Source: Typhlomys cinereus (Eukaryota; Chordata; Mammalia; Rodentia; Platacanthomyidae). From it: DNA of 64,000 bases. The number at the start of each line of letters is the position of its first letter. The first letter of the stretch is position 1. The DNA is taken from positions 4,387,087 through 4,451,086 of the forward strand of contig JALPQD010000089.1 of assembly GCA_023101885.1 (NCBI GenBank), written 5' to 3'. This document shows positions 11,741 through 24,159 of the stretch, one piece after another. The position numbers were made by a program, and so were the translations under genes. The notes beneath the pieces were generated by a model that saw nothing but the letters and a program-made list of their open reading frames with translations, ran no database searches and was not told the DNA's origin.

Positions 11741-12650
11741 AAATCAGAAGTGAGTCTAAAAGAAGAAAATAAACGATCAAATGCAGCAAGTGTTCAATTT
11801 GACTGCATTTGGTAAAAGCTAGGAAACTCCCCATAGGTATTGACAGCTATACAAATCACGTCTCACTGAGTGCTGCAAGGTCTTCTGTAGAATTCATGAA
11901 ATGGCATCCAAAACAGAGTTGGAATATATTAATCCATTTTGGAGAAAACAAATGCAAAGGTATATTGCCATCACAAAAATACTTGTCTGATGTATATTTT
12001 CTGTACTTCTGAATGTTGTTTTTTACATTGGTAAGATATCAGAACATAATGATTTACACTACTAATCAAGATGAAAGAATAGTAAACAAGATTTAAAGAG
12101 TGAAAATTCCTTTATTTAATGACTCAGCTGATGGTGCTATCAGATTTAACCTGTCTCATTTCCAAGGTATCTAATGCAGCTGACCAACACACAGAAACCT
12201 ATGCAGAATTCTTTCAGTTATTCCGGATTCCCACAGCTTGATATTACACATTACTGATAGTGATTTGGGGAATTGATTTTTTTCAGGTTGTAAATATTAA
12301 GGTTTTCCTCAGAAGAAAATCATATCATCTAATCAGTCAACCATTCATCTTTTAACATGAAAGGAAAGAGAAAAACTTCCTTTGAAGATTAGAAAAAAAT
12401 GGAAAATCTCCAGAGACTAAGATTTCAGATAAGAATGTTTTTATCTCATATGTGTATATATTATTTAGAATTTCTACAGTAATGTAGATTTTGAATAGTG
12501 AAACTCTTGCACAACTACAAAAACATGATAAAGAAAGAAAATCTACAGAAATAACAATTTAAATATAGGAAGAAGACAATACATGGACATGATTTTATCT
12601 GTTGTATTGTATCATTTTGAAGCAATATTTTTAAATTTACAGCAATGGAG
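11741..12650. other. AT-rich sequence, no recognised feature
   Basis: No gene signal. The 67-codon frame at 11809-12012 has no recognised family. Confidence 0.5.
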
Positions 12651-12652
12651 CA

Positions 12653-12679
12653 ACATACACACACACACACAAACACACA

Positions 12680-12712
<33 letters not shown>
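12653..12712. repeat. (CA)n microsatellite
   Basis: About 27 CA units with two AAAC interruptions. The minus-strand open frame 12515-12850 merely runs through it. Confidence 0.95.
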
Positions 12713-12713
<1 letters not shown>

Positions 12714-12779
12714 TATTTAAAATGAGGACACACGTAATGGGAATAAAAGAAGATCAAGTCTATAGGACTCAGCAAGTAA

Positions 12780-12960
12780 TGTGAAAGGTGTGAAGCCAAG
12801 AATATGGATTCTGGATAAAGATTTGAATTTGAGTTCCAAGAATGCCACACACAAGATAAAGTCAGTTTCCTTAACCTTCTTTACATTAGAACTGCACTTT
12901 GTGAAATACTGTCATTTAATATTTTCTCCTTCATCTTGTCTTCCTTAAGGTGCATATTGT
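12780..12960 (+). repeat. MIR SINE remnant
   Basis: 'gtgtgaagccaagaatatggattctgg..aaagatttgaatttgagttcc' followed by 'aagtcagtttccttaacctt' is in the MIR order (tRNA-like head, then 'gggcaagttacttaacctctctgag' equivalent). Strongly decayed. Confidence 0.45.
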
Positions 12961-15600
12961 GTTTTATTTCAGATTCTAGAACTGGTGAACAATATTTGCA
13001 ATTTGATAATGCTTTAGTTGATTAGAGAGGGAGAGATGGTGAGAGGGAGGACTCCAAAGAATAGCATACTCATCTGTGTATGAGGATGAGAGCAGTCGTT
13101 GTGTTGGGTGTGGAGGTGGTGTGAAGCTGTCATAATTTTCTGGCATGACAGAATAAACCAGAAATGTGAGAAACCATATCACTGATAAGGCTAAATTGTG
13201 TGTTGATTCTTCTGCTTGGTCAAAGTTCTTACACACACACTTGAACTATAAGTTAATGAATTAAGTATTTTCACACACCAACAAAAAAACTCATTTAAAC
13301 TGATTGGTTTTTCCATTTAATCACTTGCTTCACCCATTTTTTTATAAGGGACTCACTTTGTATGAAATTTGTGTAGACTAGGTTATTAGGCCTATTTTAG
13401 CATATTGTATTAGAATATTATTTTCCCTTAAATAATAATGCAAATATCCTTGTGTCAAACCATGCAAAGGCTCAGTCACTTTTGGTCATGTTGTTTTTGT
13501 GTGACAGGGGCTGGGGCTCAGCTGTCATATATCTGTTGACTTCATAGTTAGGGGAAGGAGCTTGTGTATACAAAGACAGCACATTGTCATAGAAAAGTCT
13601 AGGATGATCAAATGAAAATACAGATTTTTAATGATTTTCCAGTATATGTGGTAATTTAGTAATTCATTTAAAATATATTTAATATCATTAATATGAAGCT
13701 TGTAAATCTAACCATAATACTCATTTCTGTTAATAAAATCTGAAAAGTAATTGGCGATAGAATAAACAATGACCATTTTTTTATTTATAGACCATGTTGG
13801 AAAACATATTTAAAATGCTCAATACCTGTTCTTAAGAAATAAGTAAACCAGAAGTAAAAGGCTATGGATTTTAAACTCAAGAATTTGTGCTTCCTTGATG
13901 TGTGCATTTGTGAGATGCTTCTCCCTCTAGAGACTTCTTAGCATTGGCGGCTGAGAAATCAATTGAACAGAGACTGTGACATTCACACTGTCTCCTCCAT
14001 CCTGTTCTTGGAACTTAAAAGAAAGTCATTTATTCTCCTGTGACTCTTCTGCCAGCACAGGATGAAGGCTTTGCCCAGCGTCGCTTAAGTGGGACATCCA
14101 TCTCAGGCAGTCCGGCTCCTTTGCTTGCCAAAGACTCTCACACTCCAGTACCTGGATGTAAACAAAGATATTGTATTTGATTTTCATATTGATCTTGTTG
14201 GATTTAGAGCCAATATCACCCTGAGAGGAGACTTTCAGGACTGAGTGGCCTATACTGACCTTGTCTTCACAGCATCCCCCAGCCCCTGCTTCCTCTGCTT
14301 CCTGCCTCTCTTTTGTGGATCTGACTGCTCTGGCTCATATCTCTCTAAACAACACAGCCTGCAAAGATGATTTCTCAATTCGTACAATATCTATTAGTTC
14401 ATCTGGGCTTTAATTAAAAATTAAATGCACGTTAAAATAAGTAACATTGTGCAAAATAAAAACTTGAGAACTGACAGTGCTCGAGATTTAAATCCTATTT
14501 TTATTTTTACTTCATGATTAAAGAAAGCCAAAATTGAATCCTTATTTCCTTTTGCTTATGAAGCTAGCATAGAACTTACCTCAAACCTTTGACATGAACA
14601 TTTGTTTATCTGCTGTTGTGTTTATTTATTCACTCACCAAGTATTTATTAATAGGTACTTTTTTGAGGAATAGAAAAGCAGCATTGAACAAGGTAAAAAA
14701 CCAAGTTCCTTTCTAGAAAAAATTGAATTCAACTTGATGAGTTGAACGAAATTATTATATTTTACAATGTTGAACAAATGGTTCACATGTACCAAGTAGC
14801 TGGAACCTGATTGCTTTCAATAGATCCATTAGTGCAGGTAATTCACTTTGTTGATTCATTTTCCTTCTTTTAACAACCATCTAGATGGCTTATGATGTGA
14901 CAACCTGCTGTCTCAGTTATAGTTCCCAGAATTCTTTTTCTAGAATGTTTCACATCTACAGCTATTGTATCTGAAAAAGCTTGTTAGGTGAAGAAAGCAG
15001 TCATTTTGTGCAGACATGCATCTTCTGCTGTCATTCAGTCAAACATGAAGTTAGGTCCTGCTCTGCTAAGATGCTGTGTATACAGTTAAAGCCCATGACC
15101 ATGGCACTTTAAGTGCAAAACAGGTAAGCTGAACCTTATTTGATCATTCCAAAGAGCTCTAAGGGAGTTGTTGGGTGAAGCATTAGCAGAATGTGCTGTG
15201 ATTCTCCTGTCCACCTCATTTTTTTGCCCCTGAGGACCTTCCTCCAGGCAGCAAGCCTCAGTTCAGGTCTTTGTGTCTCTGCCTGTTCATTCTCTTCACT
15301 TCCTGATGATGATGTCTTGGGCTCAAGCTTGCCTGGACAGAACAACTACATCCACCAATTATGTAAGCACTTTATGTACATTCTTATACTTAATACTCAA
15401 AGCCGTCTTTCACTGATAGTATCATGTAATTTTGTGCATAACCTTTGAAGTTAAGGTAGCGGAGCAATTTCCTGCTAAAACAGGGTGGACTGTGATCAAA
15501 GGCATCCTTCTCACTGTGATAAACTGTTGAGGCTTTTAGAACCAATGACAATGTTCAGTATTAATATCAGACTTATTTCATCTGTCTTTCTGAAGCTTGT
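12961..15600. other. Mostly unique sequence, no recognised feature
   Basis: No coding or RNA feature supported. The piece 13920-14340 is less AT-rich than its neighbours and contains no repeat I recognise. It could hold conserved non-coding sequence but nothing visible proves it. Open frames around 15136-15448 show no known family. Confidence 0.45.
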
Positions 15601-15624
15601 TTCTTTTTTGTCTCTTTGCCTTTT

Positions 15625-15715
15625 CCCTATCTCTCTCTCTCTCTCTTTCTCTCTCTCTCCTGTTCCCTGCCCCTTTTCTGTTTCTCTCACCCTCACCTGT
15701 CTTTCATCCCTTGTA
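15625..15715. repeat. CT-rich low-complexity tract
   Basis: Runs of TCTCTC and CCTT-like sequence. The two overlapping open frames here on opposite strands are composition artefacts. Confidence 0.8.
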
Positions 15716-15850
15716 ATTGAATTTGATCCAAGTAGTAACTCTAGCACATGATCTTAAAACAACGAAAGAGAAACAGGAATCTTCCTTTAGACCTTTTTGT
15801 TCTAGTGCAGGAAGTTCTGGAACTAGAGTGTGTGAGCTTAGTCTAAAATG

Positions 15851-16229
15851 CTCCACGCAAGTTAGGGCCGAAGCAATTGTATTTGGACTTTGCATGCCTT
15901 GCGCAATGCCCAACACACTATTGACCCCACAAGTCTAGCGTTTGCTAAAGACACTAGGATCCTTGGCGGCAAGGGATTGACAGCCACAGTAGTGTTCCTA
16001 TGCTTAAAGGGAACTCAGGAAACTGTTCTGGGAAATGCCACTGGGTCCTTGAACCTCATCGGAGTGGAGGACCCAGAGGAGAGTTTGGCATGCTTATTAA
16101 AGGATGCTCCGGGGATAGGATAGGAGGGGGAGGCACTGGGGGATGGGGAGGGGGGGTGGAAGGAGGGAAGGAACCGGTGTACCTGTTAAGTTTGTATGAG
16201 CGAAAATTAAATATATATATATTAAAAAA
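15851..16229 (+). mobile_element. 5'-truncated L1, 3' UTR only
   Basis: The block matches the 3' UTR of the L1s ending at 3400, 57480 and 62938, starting at 'ctccacgcaagttagggccgaagc' and including the G-rich tract (16118-16175). It ends in an A/T-rich tail. The 9-nt sequence TAAAATGCT is found just before it (15844-15852) and just after it (16230-16238), consistent with a short target duplication beginning in A-rich DNA as L1 endonuclease prefers. Confidence 0.88.
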
Positions 16230-16239
16230 TAAAATGCTT

Positions 16240-16790
16240 TGCTTGCTAAGATTTCTTTTTTATGCCAGAAACATGAAAGGAGCAGCGATTGCTTCTCGCT
16301 GAATCATCCTATCAGAATGAAGGTAATTACTGATGGGCAATTGATCTATGAAGATGCAAAGAAAAACTATTTGTAAAATCACTTCTACCTTTGTGATTGA
16401 GGCACATGCAAATATTTCTATCTTATTATCAGCAGGTTTTGATAGAAACAACTGAAGAAATAAGTAACATCTCTCCATGAAACTTGTGAAGTAAGCCTTT
16501 TATGAGAATTACACCAAAATTACTAAATTGGACATTTTATGTTTAAAATCTAGAATAAACCTTTAATAATAAATCTGCCTGAAATGGCTTCAGTATATTG
16601 GAAAATGTAAATTTCTACATTTCAACAAGGTATTTCATGTCTGGAAATATTAAAAGAAACAAATAAACATCCTCTCCTACTGGCCATGAAGAAAACAGAA
16701 AGGTTTCTTCCTATATATTCAGATCCATGGTAATTGTTCAAAGTGTTTCTGTTATCTGATCAGTAGGATCTGGGGATATGTCAAAATCTA
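16240..16790. other. AT-rich sequence, no recognised feature
   Basis: No coding or repeat signal that I can support. Confidence 0.5.
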
Positions 16791-16799
16791 AAAGAAATG

Positions 16800-17375
16800 T
16801 AATGACTCTACAATGTTCACCTGGAACCAGACCAGCCAAATCCCTCAAGGAACCTTGTGGAAAAGGAGACAGGTAGAATGTAAAAGCCTAAAGATAGAAA
16901 GGTACATCAGGGAATAAGATATTCCACTCAAGGGAGGACTGTTGTATCCAGGAACTCACTACAATGAGACTTGTCCTTACCAGATCTGCACAGCAGGTGA
17001 AAACTTGACATGCCTACATAGACTAATGAAGATCTCAGGAAGAATAAATTCAAGCAATAGGAACTTTAGCAGCTAAGGGTTTGATATGTGAAAGGGTCTG
17101 ACTATCTTTGGGTCTGCCCAAGGAATGGCCACTTGGTTTGCCACAGAAGTCTGAACTCTCATCGGAGTAGATGATCCAGAAGGAACCCTGGGAATCATAG
17201 AAACAGACATTTAGGAGGGTGGGAGTGAGTGAGATGGATTGATGAAGGGAGGGGAGGTAGGGAAGGAAGAAAGGAGGGAGGGTAGGAGTTGGGAAGGAAG
17301 GGGAAGGAAAGGAAAAGGGATTATTTATTATTCATTGTGCTTGTACAACTAGGGAAAAGATAAAAATAAAAGACT
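16800..17375 (+). mobile_element. Older L1 3'-end fragment
   Basis: 'ttcacctggaaccagaccagcc' and 'caaggaaccttgtgg' near 16818-16862 match the antisense L1 piece at 40648-41262. 'ctctcatcggagtagatgatccag' near 17155-17178 matches the block before the G-rich tract of the young L1s. A G/A-rich tract (17216-17325) and an A-rich end ('ataaaaataaaagac') follow. It is more diverged than the fragment at 15851. Confidence 0.75.
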
Positions 17376-18750
17376 CTGGTTATGAAGCCTATAAAAATAA
17401 AATATAAAATGTAAACACATTTCAATAAAAAGTACTGCTGAAAAATGCTTCTCATCTTTCAGAGCAACACTGCATGTGAACCTTCAACAGATGACTCTGT
17501 TATCAGGTGGCACGATACTCAAAGGAAGTAAGGATTTCAGCATGGTAGTCAAAGTCTGTGGTGTGAGGACTTGGTGATAGAGAAGATGCAATAAGAAGAT
17601 CAAGTTGGGAGGACCTATGTGAACTCCAGAGAAAATATAAAGAAAGCAGTAACAAGTGCAAGCTTGACATTGAGGCCAAACAGTGTTAAAGAGTCTGGTC
17701 ACCAACACTCAGAAAAGAGGAACAGTGTGAGAGAAAAAGGATATACAATGATATGTTCGTTTTAAGAAAATTGCTGAATTATGTCTGTATTCCAGATATC
17801 AAGTATTTTTTTTTGATTCTTGGAAGAAGATACCAATTCTTCAAAATCACATTTGTACAATGACCTACACACTGCAAAGGGGCTTAGCAACTGCAGGGAG
17901 AAGGATTGTTGAACATTGACTCTTGAATATATCAGTTTCTGGATTCTTGTGACATGAAAGAGCTGGTTATCAGAACATCCCCAACTTATCTCAGAGGAGG
18001 GGGCGAATTAAATTAAATACTTTTTTTCAAAAAATATAAAAATTGACATCAAATCCATCAAAACGAATTTTCCTTGAGAAAAGTAAAGTATAATCTGACT
18101 GATGTAGACATGGATAGGAAAGATTAGGAGAATGAATGAGATGATTCAGATTAAACAGAGATCATATTTCTGTCAGACAGAACTGTAGCAATTTGACATA
18201 GGTTGAAGTAGGTTATGGATAGAAACTATCATTGAAATGCTAATATTGTATGTATGCTTCATATATTAATAGTGGTAATCTTTGAAGTCTGTTTATCTAG
18301 AGATAATTTTGCCTTGTAGATTTGGACACATTTTATATACATATACACATTTTATGCTTTCATATAAACTGATCATCTTAGGTCTTTTTGCATTTTTACA
18401 TTTTTTGTACAATATTTGACAAATGTCTGTTATGCTCTACAGTCTACATAAGTTAGAAGATAGATCTAAATATTTTAACAGTTTTATAAAACTTAAAGCA
18501 AAGAAATCATTAAAAAATTGCAAACATCTGAATCATTATGGAAAAGAAAAGGGAAAAAAAGATTGTCTGTTTGGAAGGCTGTCAAAGTGGTCTGTATAGA
18601 GAAACTGTTGTTTTTCTTAATTTTGGGAAACTCTAAGATGACTAAAGATTTTAAAGATATATTATTGAGGGAAGGTCACTGTAGATTTAGAGAGTTCTTT
18701 GGACATATCTATAAGCTATCTTATATATAACTTGTTAGAAACAATCACTC
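17376..18750. other. AT-rich sequence, no recognised feature
   Basis: Nothing recognised. Open frames at 17484-17708 and 18518-18730 have no family resemblance. Confidence 0.5.
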
Positions 18751-18752
18751 TT

Positions 18753-18793
18753 CCTCTGTCTCTATCTCTGTCACTGTCTCTGTCTCTGTCTCT

Positions 18794-18840
<47 letters not shown>
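18753..18840. repeat. Compound (TCTGTC)n-(GT)n microsatellite
   Basis: A CTCTGT-rich hexamer array (18753-18794) passes directly into 23 GT units (18795-18840). Confidence 0.95.
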
Positions 18841-18842
<2 letters not shown>

Positions 18843-18889
18843 CTTCAGCATGGTTTTGCATATACAGGGAAGTGTACCAAATAGTAAAA

Positions 18890-19000
18890 TGAGGAATGCA
18901 GTCAAATGGTCAAATTGTTTGGATCCTAGTTGCTTCATGTGGGTAAGATTCAGTTTTCTTGGATGAAAAATGAAAGTGGTAATTGGTAGTCACTTGTCTT
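18890..19000 (+). repeat. Possible MIR remnant
   Basis: 'ttggatcctagttgcttcatgtgggtaagattcagttttcttggatgaaaaatgaaagtggtaat' follows the MIR core order loosely. Weak. Confidence 0.35.
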
Positions 19001-19214
19001 TCTTTTCCAAAGAGTAAAAGAAATTTTGTAAAGACCAAAGTATAGAGAAGGGTACATGTTTATGTTTGCCAGAATAATTAACCTGCATATTATTGGTTTG
19101 TTTTAGTTCTGAAGAGGCCATCAATTTTGGTAATTTTGTGTTATTATTGGCTTGCCCTAGATATAATTTATATTTTAAAATGAAAATGAAATTTTACACA
19201 TTCTTGGAGTGACA

Positions 19215-19380
19215 TGTGAAGGTTTAAATTTTATTTATTTGAGAGAGACAAAGAGTGAGTGAGAAAGTACACACATGCATGCTATGGTGTATAAGTGGAG
19301 GTTAGAGGACAGTTTTCTTTCCACTATGTGGACTTCCAGGTATCAAACTCATGTTTCCAGTTCATGAGCATGAGCCTTAT
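19215..19380 (-). mobile_element. B3-like tRNA-derived SINE, antisense
   Basis: T/A-rich tail 'ttttatttatttgagagagac', then 'gtggaggttagaggacag', 'ccactatgtggacttccaggtatcaaactc' and 'atgagcatgagcc'. This is the B3 order read backwards (tail, core, B box, A box). The copies at 19830-20070 and 43925-44145 share it. Confidence 0.65.
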
Positions 19381-19803
19381 GTCATGGTTAGGCACAGGTG
19401 TCAACTTGACTGATGAGTGTTTGAGCTCTGGGGACATTTGTAGAGAATTAGTAGTTGAATTAAGCCCAGAGCAAACCTGAAGGAGATTGTCTTGCTGATG
19501 GAGAAGGCCCAGCCTATGGTGGGTGGGTGGGATGAGGCCCTGGAATAAATCACGGAGAGCTGGTTGAGAGAGTTGGCATCCTTCTGTATACTTGACCAGA
19601 CATGCTGGTCTGGCAAGTAAGGATTATCCATCTCTCAGTCGTTATGTGGTGATGATGTGGCCAGTCCCTCGGCCCTGGTGTTGGTGTGTGCTCTCCCATC
19701 AAGCTGGACTATGAATTGTAACCAGTAATCGTAAGAGAATATCCCTTGTTCCCTTAAGCCATTTGATGGTCATTTATCAGGAACCATGCAGGCTGACTGC
19801 AAC
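19380..19803 (+). repeat. Unclassified interspersed repeat with inverted ends, copy A
   Basis: About 424 bp, starting 'gtcatggttaggcacaggtgtcaacttgac' and ending 'catgcaggctgactgcaac'. The same sequence occurs antisense at 38985-39412 and sense at 46206-46566, and a longer relative is at 63391-63905. The two ends are imperfect inverted repeats (left GTCATAGTTAGGC..., right end reversed GTAGCAGTTTGCC... across copies). This and the lack of an A tail point to a non-autonomous DNA transposon, perhaps related to the rodent hAT elements called URR1. That relation is a guess. Open frames inside it are chance. Confidence 0.65.
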
Positions 19804-19829
19804 ACCTTACTTATTGGACTATCTTGCAA

Positions 19830-20070
19830 GCCTTTTAAAACATATTTATTTGAGAGAAAGATAGAGAGAAGTAGAGAGAGAGAATATACAAGCTCACACC
19901 CACACCCCCCCACACACCCATACCCACACACAGACATGCTGTGGCACATGGATGGAGGTCAGAAGTCAACTTTTGGAAGTCAGGTCTCTCCTACGTGGGC
20001 TTTGGATGTGAAACTCAAGTTGCCAGATTGTGAGAAGGCAACCTACCCTGAGGAGGTCTTGCTCACCTAA
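19830..20070 (-). mobile_element. B3-like tRNA-derived SINE, antisense
   Basis: 'catatttatttgagagaaag', a GA-rich and CA-rich stretch, then 'ggatggaggtcagaagtcaac', 'caggtctctcctacgtgggct' and a decayed tRNA-like head. It has the same architecture as 19215-19380, separated from it by repeat copy A. Confidence 0.6.
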
Positions 20071-20144
20071 TATATGGGTTTGATTCATGCAAACACTATT
20101 ACACTAAAATTAAACCAAGAAGATATATTTTTTCACACATTCAT

Positions 20145-20245
20145 GATTTTGAGATACAGTTTCAAAACTTTTTTCCAGCTTCAGGATGGATCCTGTGTGC
20201 TGTGATTACAAGCTTGCACCACAATGCCAAACTCGACCTTTTTAT
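20145..20245 (-). repeat. B1/B4-like SINE fragment, antisense
   Basis: 'ttttgagatacagtttca' followed by 'cttcaggatggatcctgtgtgctgtgattacaagcttgcaccacaatgcc' is the reverse of an Alu/B1-type 'ggcatggtggtgcaagcttgtaatcacagc' head. Confidence 0.6.
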
Positions 20246-20439
20246 ATTTCATGCTAAAATAGTCTAAAATAGTTGAAAGGTATCATTTTGTCAACAGTAC
20301 AAAATAAACTTTTCATTTATAATTTTTAGCCTGTAACACAATATATCAAAAATCATCACACAAATATTTTAGATACAGTTGTTTTTTGAATAAAAGCTAT
20401 TTTTCCACCTAATTTTATTTTTATTTCTCCACATTAAAT

Positions 20440-20595
20440 TCAGATACATGTATGCACATGCATATGCATAAGTGCATTCACATGCATATGCATGCACACA
20501 GCAATGCAAAAAGACTCATGTACATATGAACATTTACATACATACATGCTCACGCATATGTTCACACACATGCACACACATACACGTATATTTTT
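20440..20595. repeat. ATGCAC/CATATG-rich low-complexity tract
   Basis: Irregular repeats of ACATGCATATGCAT and ACACATAC type with local palindromes (CATGCATATGCATG). Histidine/methionine-rich open frames on both strands are artefacts. Confidence 0.75.
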
Positions 20596-20599
20596 AAGT

Positions 20600-22795
20600 T
20601 GTATTGACTTTGCCTTTTCATCTTTCTCCCACAAAATTCATCAAGATTACATTAGCATTTCCTACAATAGGATTTGACGCTTGAGACTTTCAGAAAGGAA
20701 TACAGATGAATTATTCACATCTGAAAGGAAAGTCAATTGGTGAAATAAACATTAAGATGATTTGCAATCTGCAGTTACTCAGGAGAAGCAGAATCATCAA
20801 GTGTAAGAGAATGATGAGAACACCAGGAAATAAATGGCTCAATTGATTTAAGGGATGTTTTTGCAGTTCCCAAAGTTTGAGAAAAGAATCAGATCGATCA
20901 CAAAGTCCCATTAATGTTTTTCATATTGGATATGTTGAAATTACATATTTTATTACCATTTTGACTGTTATGATTGGATCATATTTTCCCAGGGGGCAAA
21001 AAATCTTTCTCTGATTAAAGTTCAGAAAGATTTTTTAAAGCTAAATTAACTTGGCACAACCAAGATGTGCCTTAATAAATTATCTTTGTGACATCCTCAA
21101 TAGCAGGGGCCTCAGAGCCACAAGAGTCAGAACTGTGTCCATGCCAATTGAAAGAAAGCAATGAACTGTATATAGATGATTGGAATATGGTCATAAATGT
21201 ACATATATCTATGCTACCCTGAAGAAGAGAACAACCAAATGTAGCAGAAAGCATGTTTTTCTGGAATGTCAGCAGGCCTGTGCTTTACTCTAGCCACTTG
21301 TCTTCTTGATCCAGACAAGTTATTAAACTTATGAGTCAAGTGCAATTCTTAAGGTTTACTTTTAAGTGATAAAGTCTAAACCCAAGCACAGGGTTTCAGT
21401 CTCCATATTGCTGTCCATTATAACATAGTTCAAAAAGGAAAAACCCACAGTCACATTCAAGACACACTATGAAAAGGGATTTGATCTCCTAAATTGCTTC
21501 CAGATATTGAAATTCTATTTAAAATGCTCACCTACAGATCACCCAGAGGGTTTCTTCTAAGTTTATGCAGAATAATATCACTGATCTGATGACTATAATT
21601 TCTACCACTGTCTAGAGAACTATTCTCCAGTTATCACTATTACTTTCAATTTCTAATTAACAAAATTTAATTAGTTCCAGTAGAAAAGTAGGTTTATTAA
21701 TTACAGCGTCCGAGTCCAGAAAAGAGAAGGTTGCACATGGTCTATTTTAATTTCTACAGAAGCCAAACTCATTGTAGACTATGGGTGTATATGTTATTGT
21801 CCATTGACTAGCAAGTCAGTAATTTGGGAAAAAATAATCGAGTATAGCTATTAGATACAAGTTTGCTTATTTTACTTTCTCATTAATCTCTCTTTTCTCT
21901 TTTTCATAGTATGTCTCATAAATATCACATAGTGGTTTCAGATACAGGAAATATGATTTCTGGGAAAAATGCATTTGGATATCACTATATAGATTCAAAT
22001 CCAGAGCTGATGATTTTTTTCATTTAGGCCAGGTGAAGGCAAAATTTTCCTTAAAAGTGGTTAATTTTTATTTCCTTAATGTTTTGGAAAACCATGTTTC
22101 AAATGTCAGTTGTTTCAATGATTCAGCAGGAAAAAGAGAGATATTGTAGATTAAATGCTTTTTCCTGGTGTCTCTGAAAGATCTTTCCCTTTACATTGGC
22201 CACCCAGCCACATGCAGCTGGTTAGAGCCCTTCATCATAGGAGTAGAGCTGTGTGTTCTTTGGAATCTCCTTGAAAAAGCATCATGCACTCATAGAAGAG
22301 TTACTCGGTCACTTCAAGCCATCAGGTATCAGTAGAGAAAGGGAAATTTGGGGATTTCTTGCTGTACATAAAGAGGACAGCTTTGCCAGAGCTTAATTGA
22401 GAGTGAAAACAGTCTATAGGATAAACCACCAAAGGAAAGAACAGTCAATATTTAGGAACCAAAAGAACAGAATGTGCAGATGGGTAGTAGATACCACTGC
22501 ACAATAATAAAAGCTAAGCAAGCGCACATGTTCAAAAAATGCCCATCTTCTTCCTGAAGGCTATAAACATCCATAGTGAGGTGATGAAGATGGGAAGACA
22601 GAATACTAAGGGTCACTAAGTCCAGAAGGAACATTTTACCTGTGAAAAACTTTATGGGAAACAGGATACTTCTACAACCTTTAATCCTGCATTCATGTCT
22701 TAATACAATCCAATAGAAGGCTCATTTTCCCTGTGACAGTAACTAGGTAGATTGTAATTAATTGAGAGATGATGACTATTAAAAAAATGAACACA
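20600..22795. other. AT-rich sequence, no recognised gene
   Basis: No coding signal. The stretch 21275-21380 ('ccacttgtcttcttgatccagacaagttattaaac') could be a very old MIR piece but is too weak to call separately. Confidence 0.45.
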
Positions 22796-22799
22796 TCTA

Positions 22800-22895
22800 T
22801 TTGATTAGCACTCAAGAGTCTTAGGCTGAAGAATTAGTAAGTTTTAGGCCAGCCTGAGTTACATAGCAAGATTGTGTCTTAAACAGAAAAATAAA
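22800..22895 (+). repeat. B1/B4-like SINE fragment
   Basis: 'actcaagagtcttaggctgaagaattagtaagttttaggccagcctgagttacatagcaagattgtgtctta' is the right half of a B1/B4 SINE, ending in an A-rich tail. Confidence 0.7.
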
Positions 22896-22899
22896 GATA

Positions 22900-24155
22900 C
22901 AGTTTTCTTTTCTCTGTAACATTCCTTCCAATTTGTTTTGTGGGAAGCTATAAGAAAAGAAACCAACTACTGAACAGAGCAACATTCAATCTGTGTGTCA
23001 TGCTTCACCTTTCTGAGTAACATACAGAAGACAGCCTGGATGCTAAAGAAATTTCAGCTCCGGAAAGAAGGAAAGAAGGAGCTCCGTGCTTGCCCGGAGT
23101 CTTTTAACCATGGACAGTGCTGTGATATAATACACAATGATTAACAGTAAATGAATGTTGCTTGAATTAGTTCCATGGAATTCGTTGCAGGTTATTCTCA
23201 ATGAAAAATAAAGCAACAGTTGTAAGTGTTCTTAAATATTTATCTCTAGCTTTTACTTGACCTGAATAAGCTTGTTGTTCTGTGAGGCAGATTTGAACTT
23301 GCATGGCTTCCTACCCACAAGTGGAATTAAATGCAATATAAAATGCATTATATTTGAGCAAGAAGAGAAAGTGAGTGACTGGATCACTTAAAACCTACAG
23401 CTTATGGCAGCTCTGAACCTAGTGATTTCATTTCCAATATTGAAAGAACATGGGAAATGCCTTTGTAAATAAAGCTTCTGCCAATTTCCATCTATAGATA
23501 GAAATGCTTCCCCCAAAAGAGTGAAGATTATTTCTTGGCTGTGTTTATGTTTGATTCTTTTGCTTTCCAGTAATTTCCATGTCATGTCAATTTATATCAT
23601 TTGAAATGTGTTAGTTTAGAGTCAGAATGGTTATAGAAAAACAGTAAAAAAATGCGCAAAAGAAAAATATAGGCTAAGGGATAGAGATAAACAAATCTTA
23701 ATGTTTTTTTCTTTTATTATGTCATTTCTAGTTTTACCTTCATGTCTTTATGTTCTTAAATTATATTTGTGTAATAGAAAGAATCTTAAAAACACAACTT
23801 TCAGGATTTTTTCCTAATAACCTTAGAAATTGGGTACTGCACCTTCCTCAGATACTAACAAAGGTTAACGCTGGATGGAAGAGAAGAGGAGCTTCTCTAG
23901 CTAGTGGTGTGCCCATTGATATATTGTCCTTGCTCTAGCAACTGCTCAGACACATGGCATTAACGGTATCCCAGATAGGGCTTGGTAATTCACACATAGA
24001 GAGAAGAACGTGCGAGTAGAAAGGAAGACAAGGAGATGAGGAGAAAGCTTCTATTGGGAAAAAGTTGAAGATTGGGATTGGTAACAAGTGTTGGGAATGA
24101 CACAAATGCACGTGAGAAGCCCTAAAGGAACATAAATAAAATTTTGAAAAATAAA
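22900..24155. other. AT-rich sequence, no recognised feature
   Basis: No coding signal. About 23112-23170 there is a faint L2/MIR tail-like string ('cagtgctgtgatataatac..taaatgaatgttgcttgaat'), not called. Confidence 0.45.
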
Positions 24156-24159
24156 TTAG

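Noticed and set aside
13920..14340. GC-richer block considered as an exon
   Set aside because: No long frame, no convincing splice pair and no protein resemblance were seen.
20440..20677. Histidine- and methionine-rich peptides on both strands
   Set aside because: They derive from an ATGCAC/CATATG low-complexity tract.
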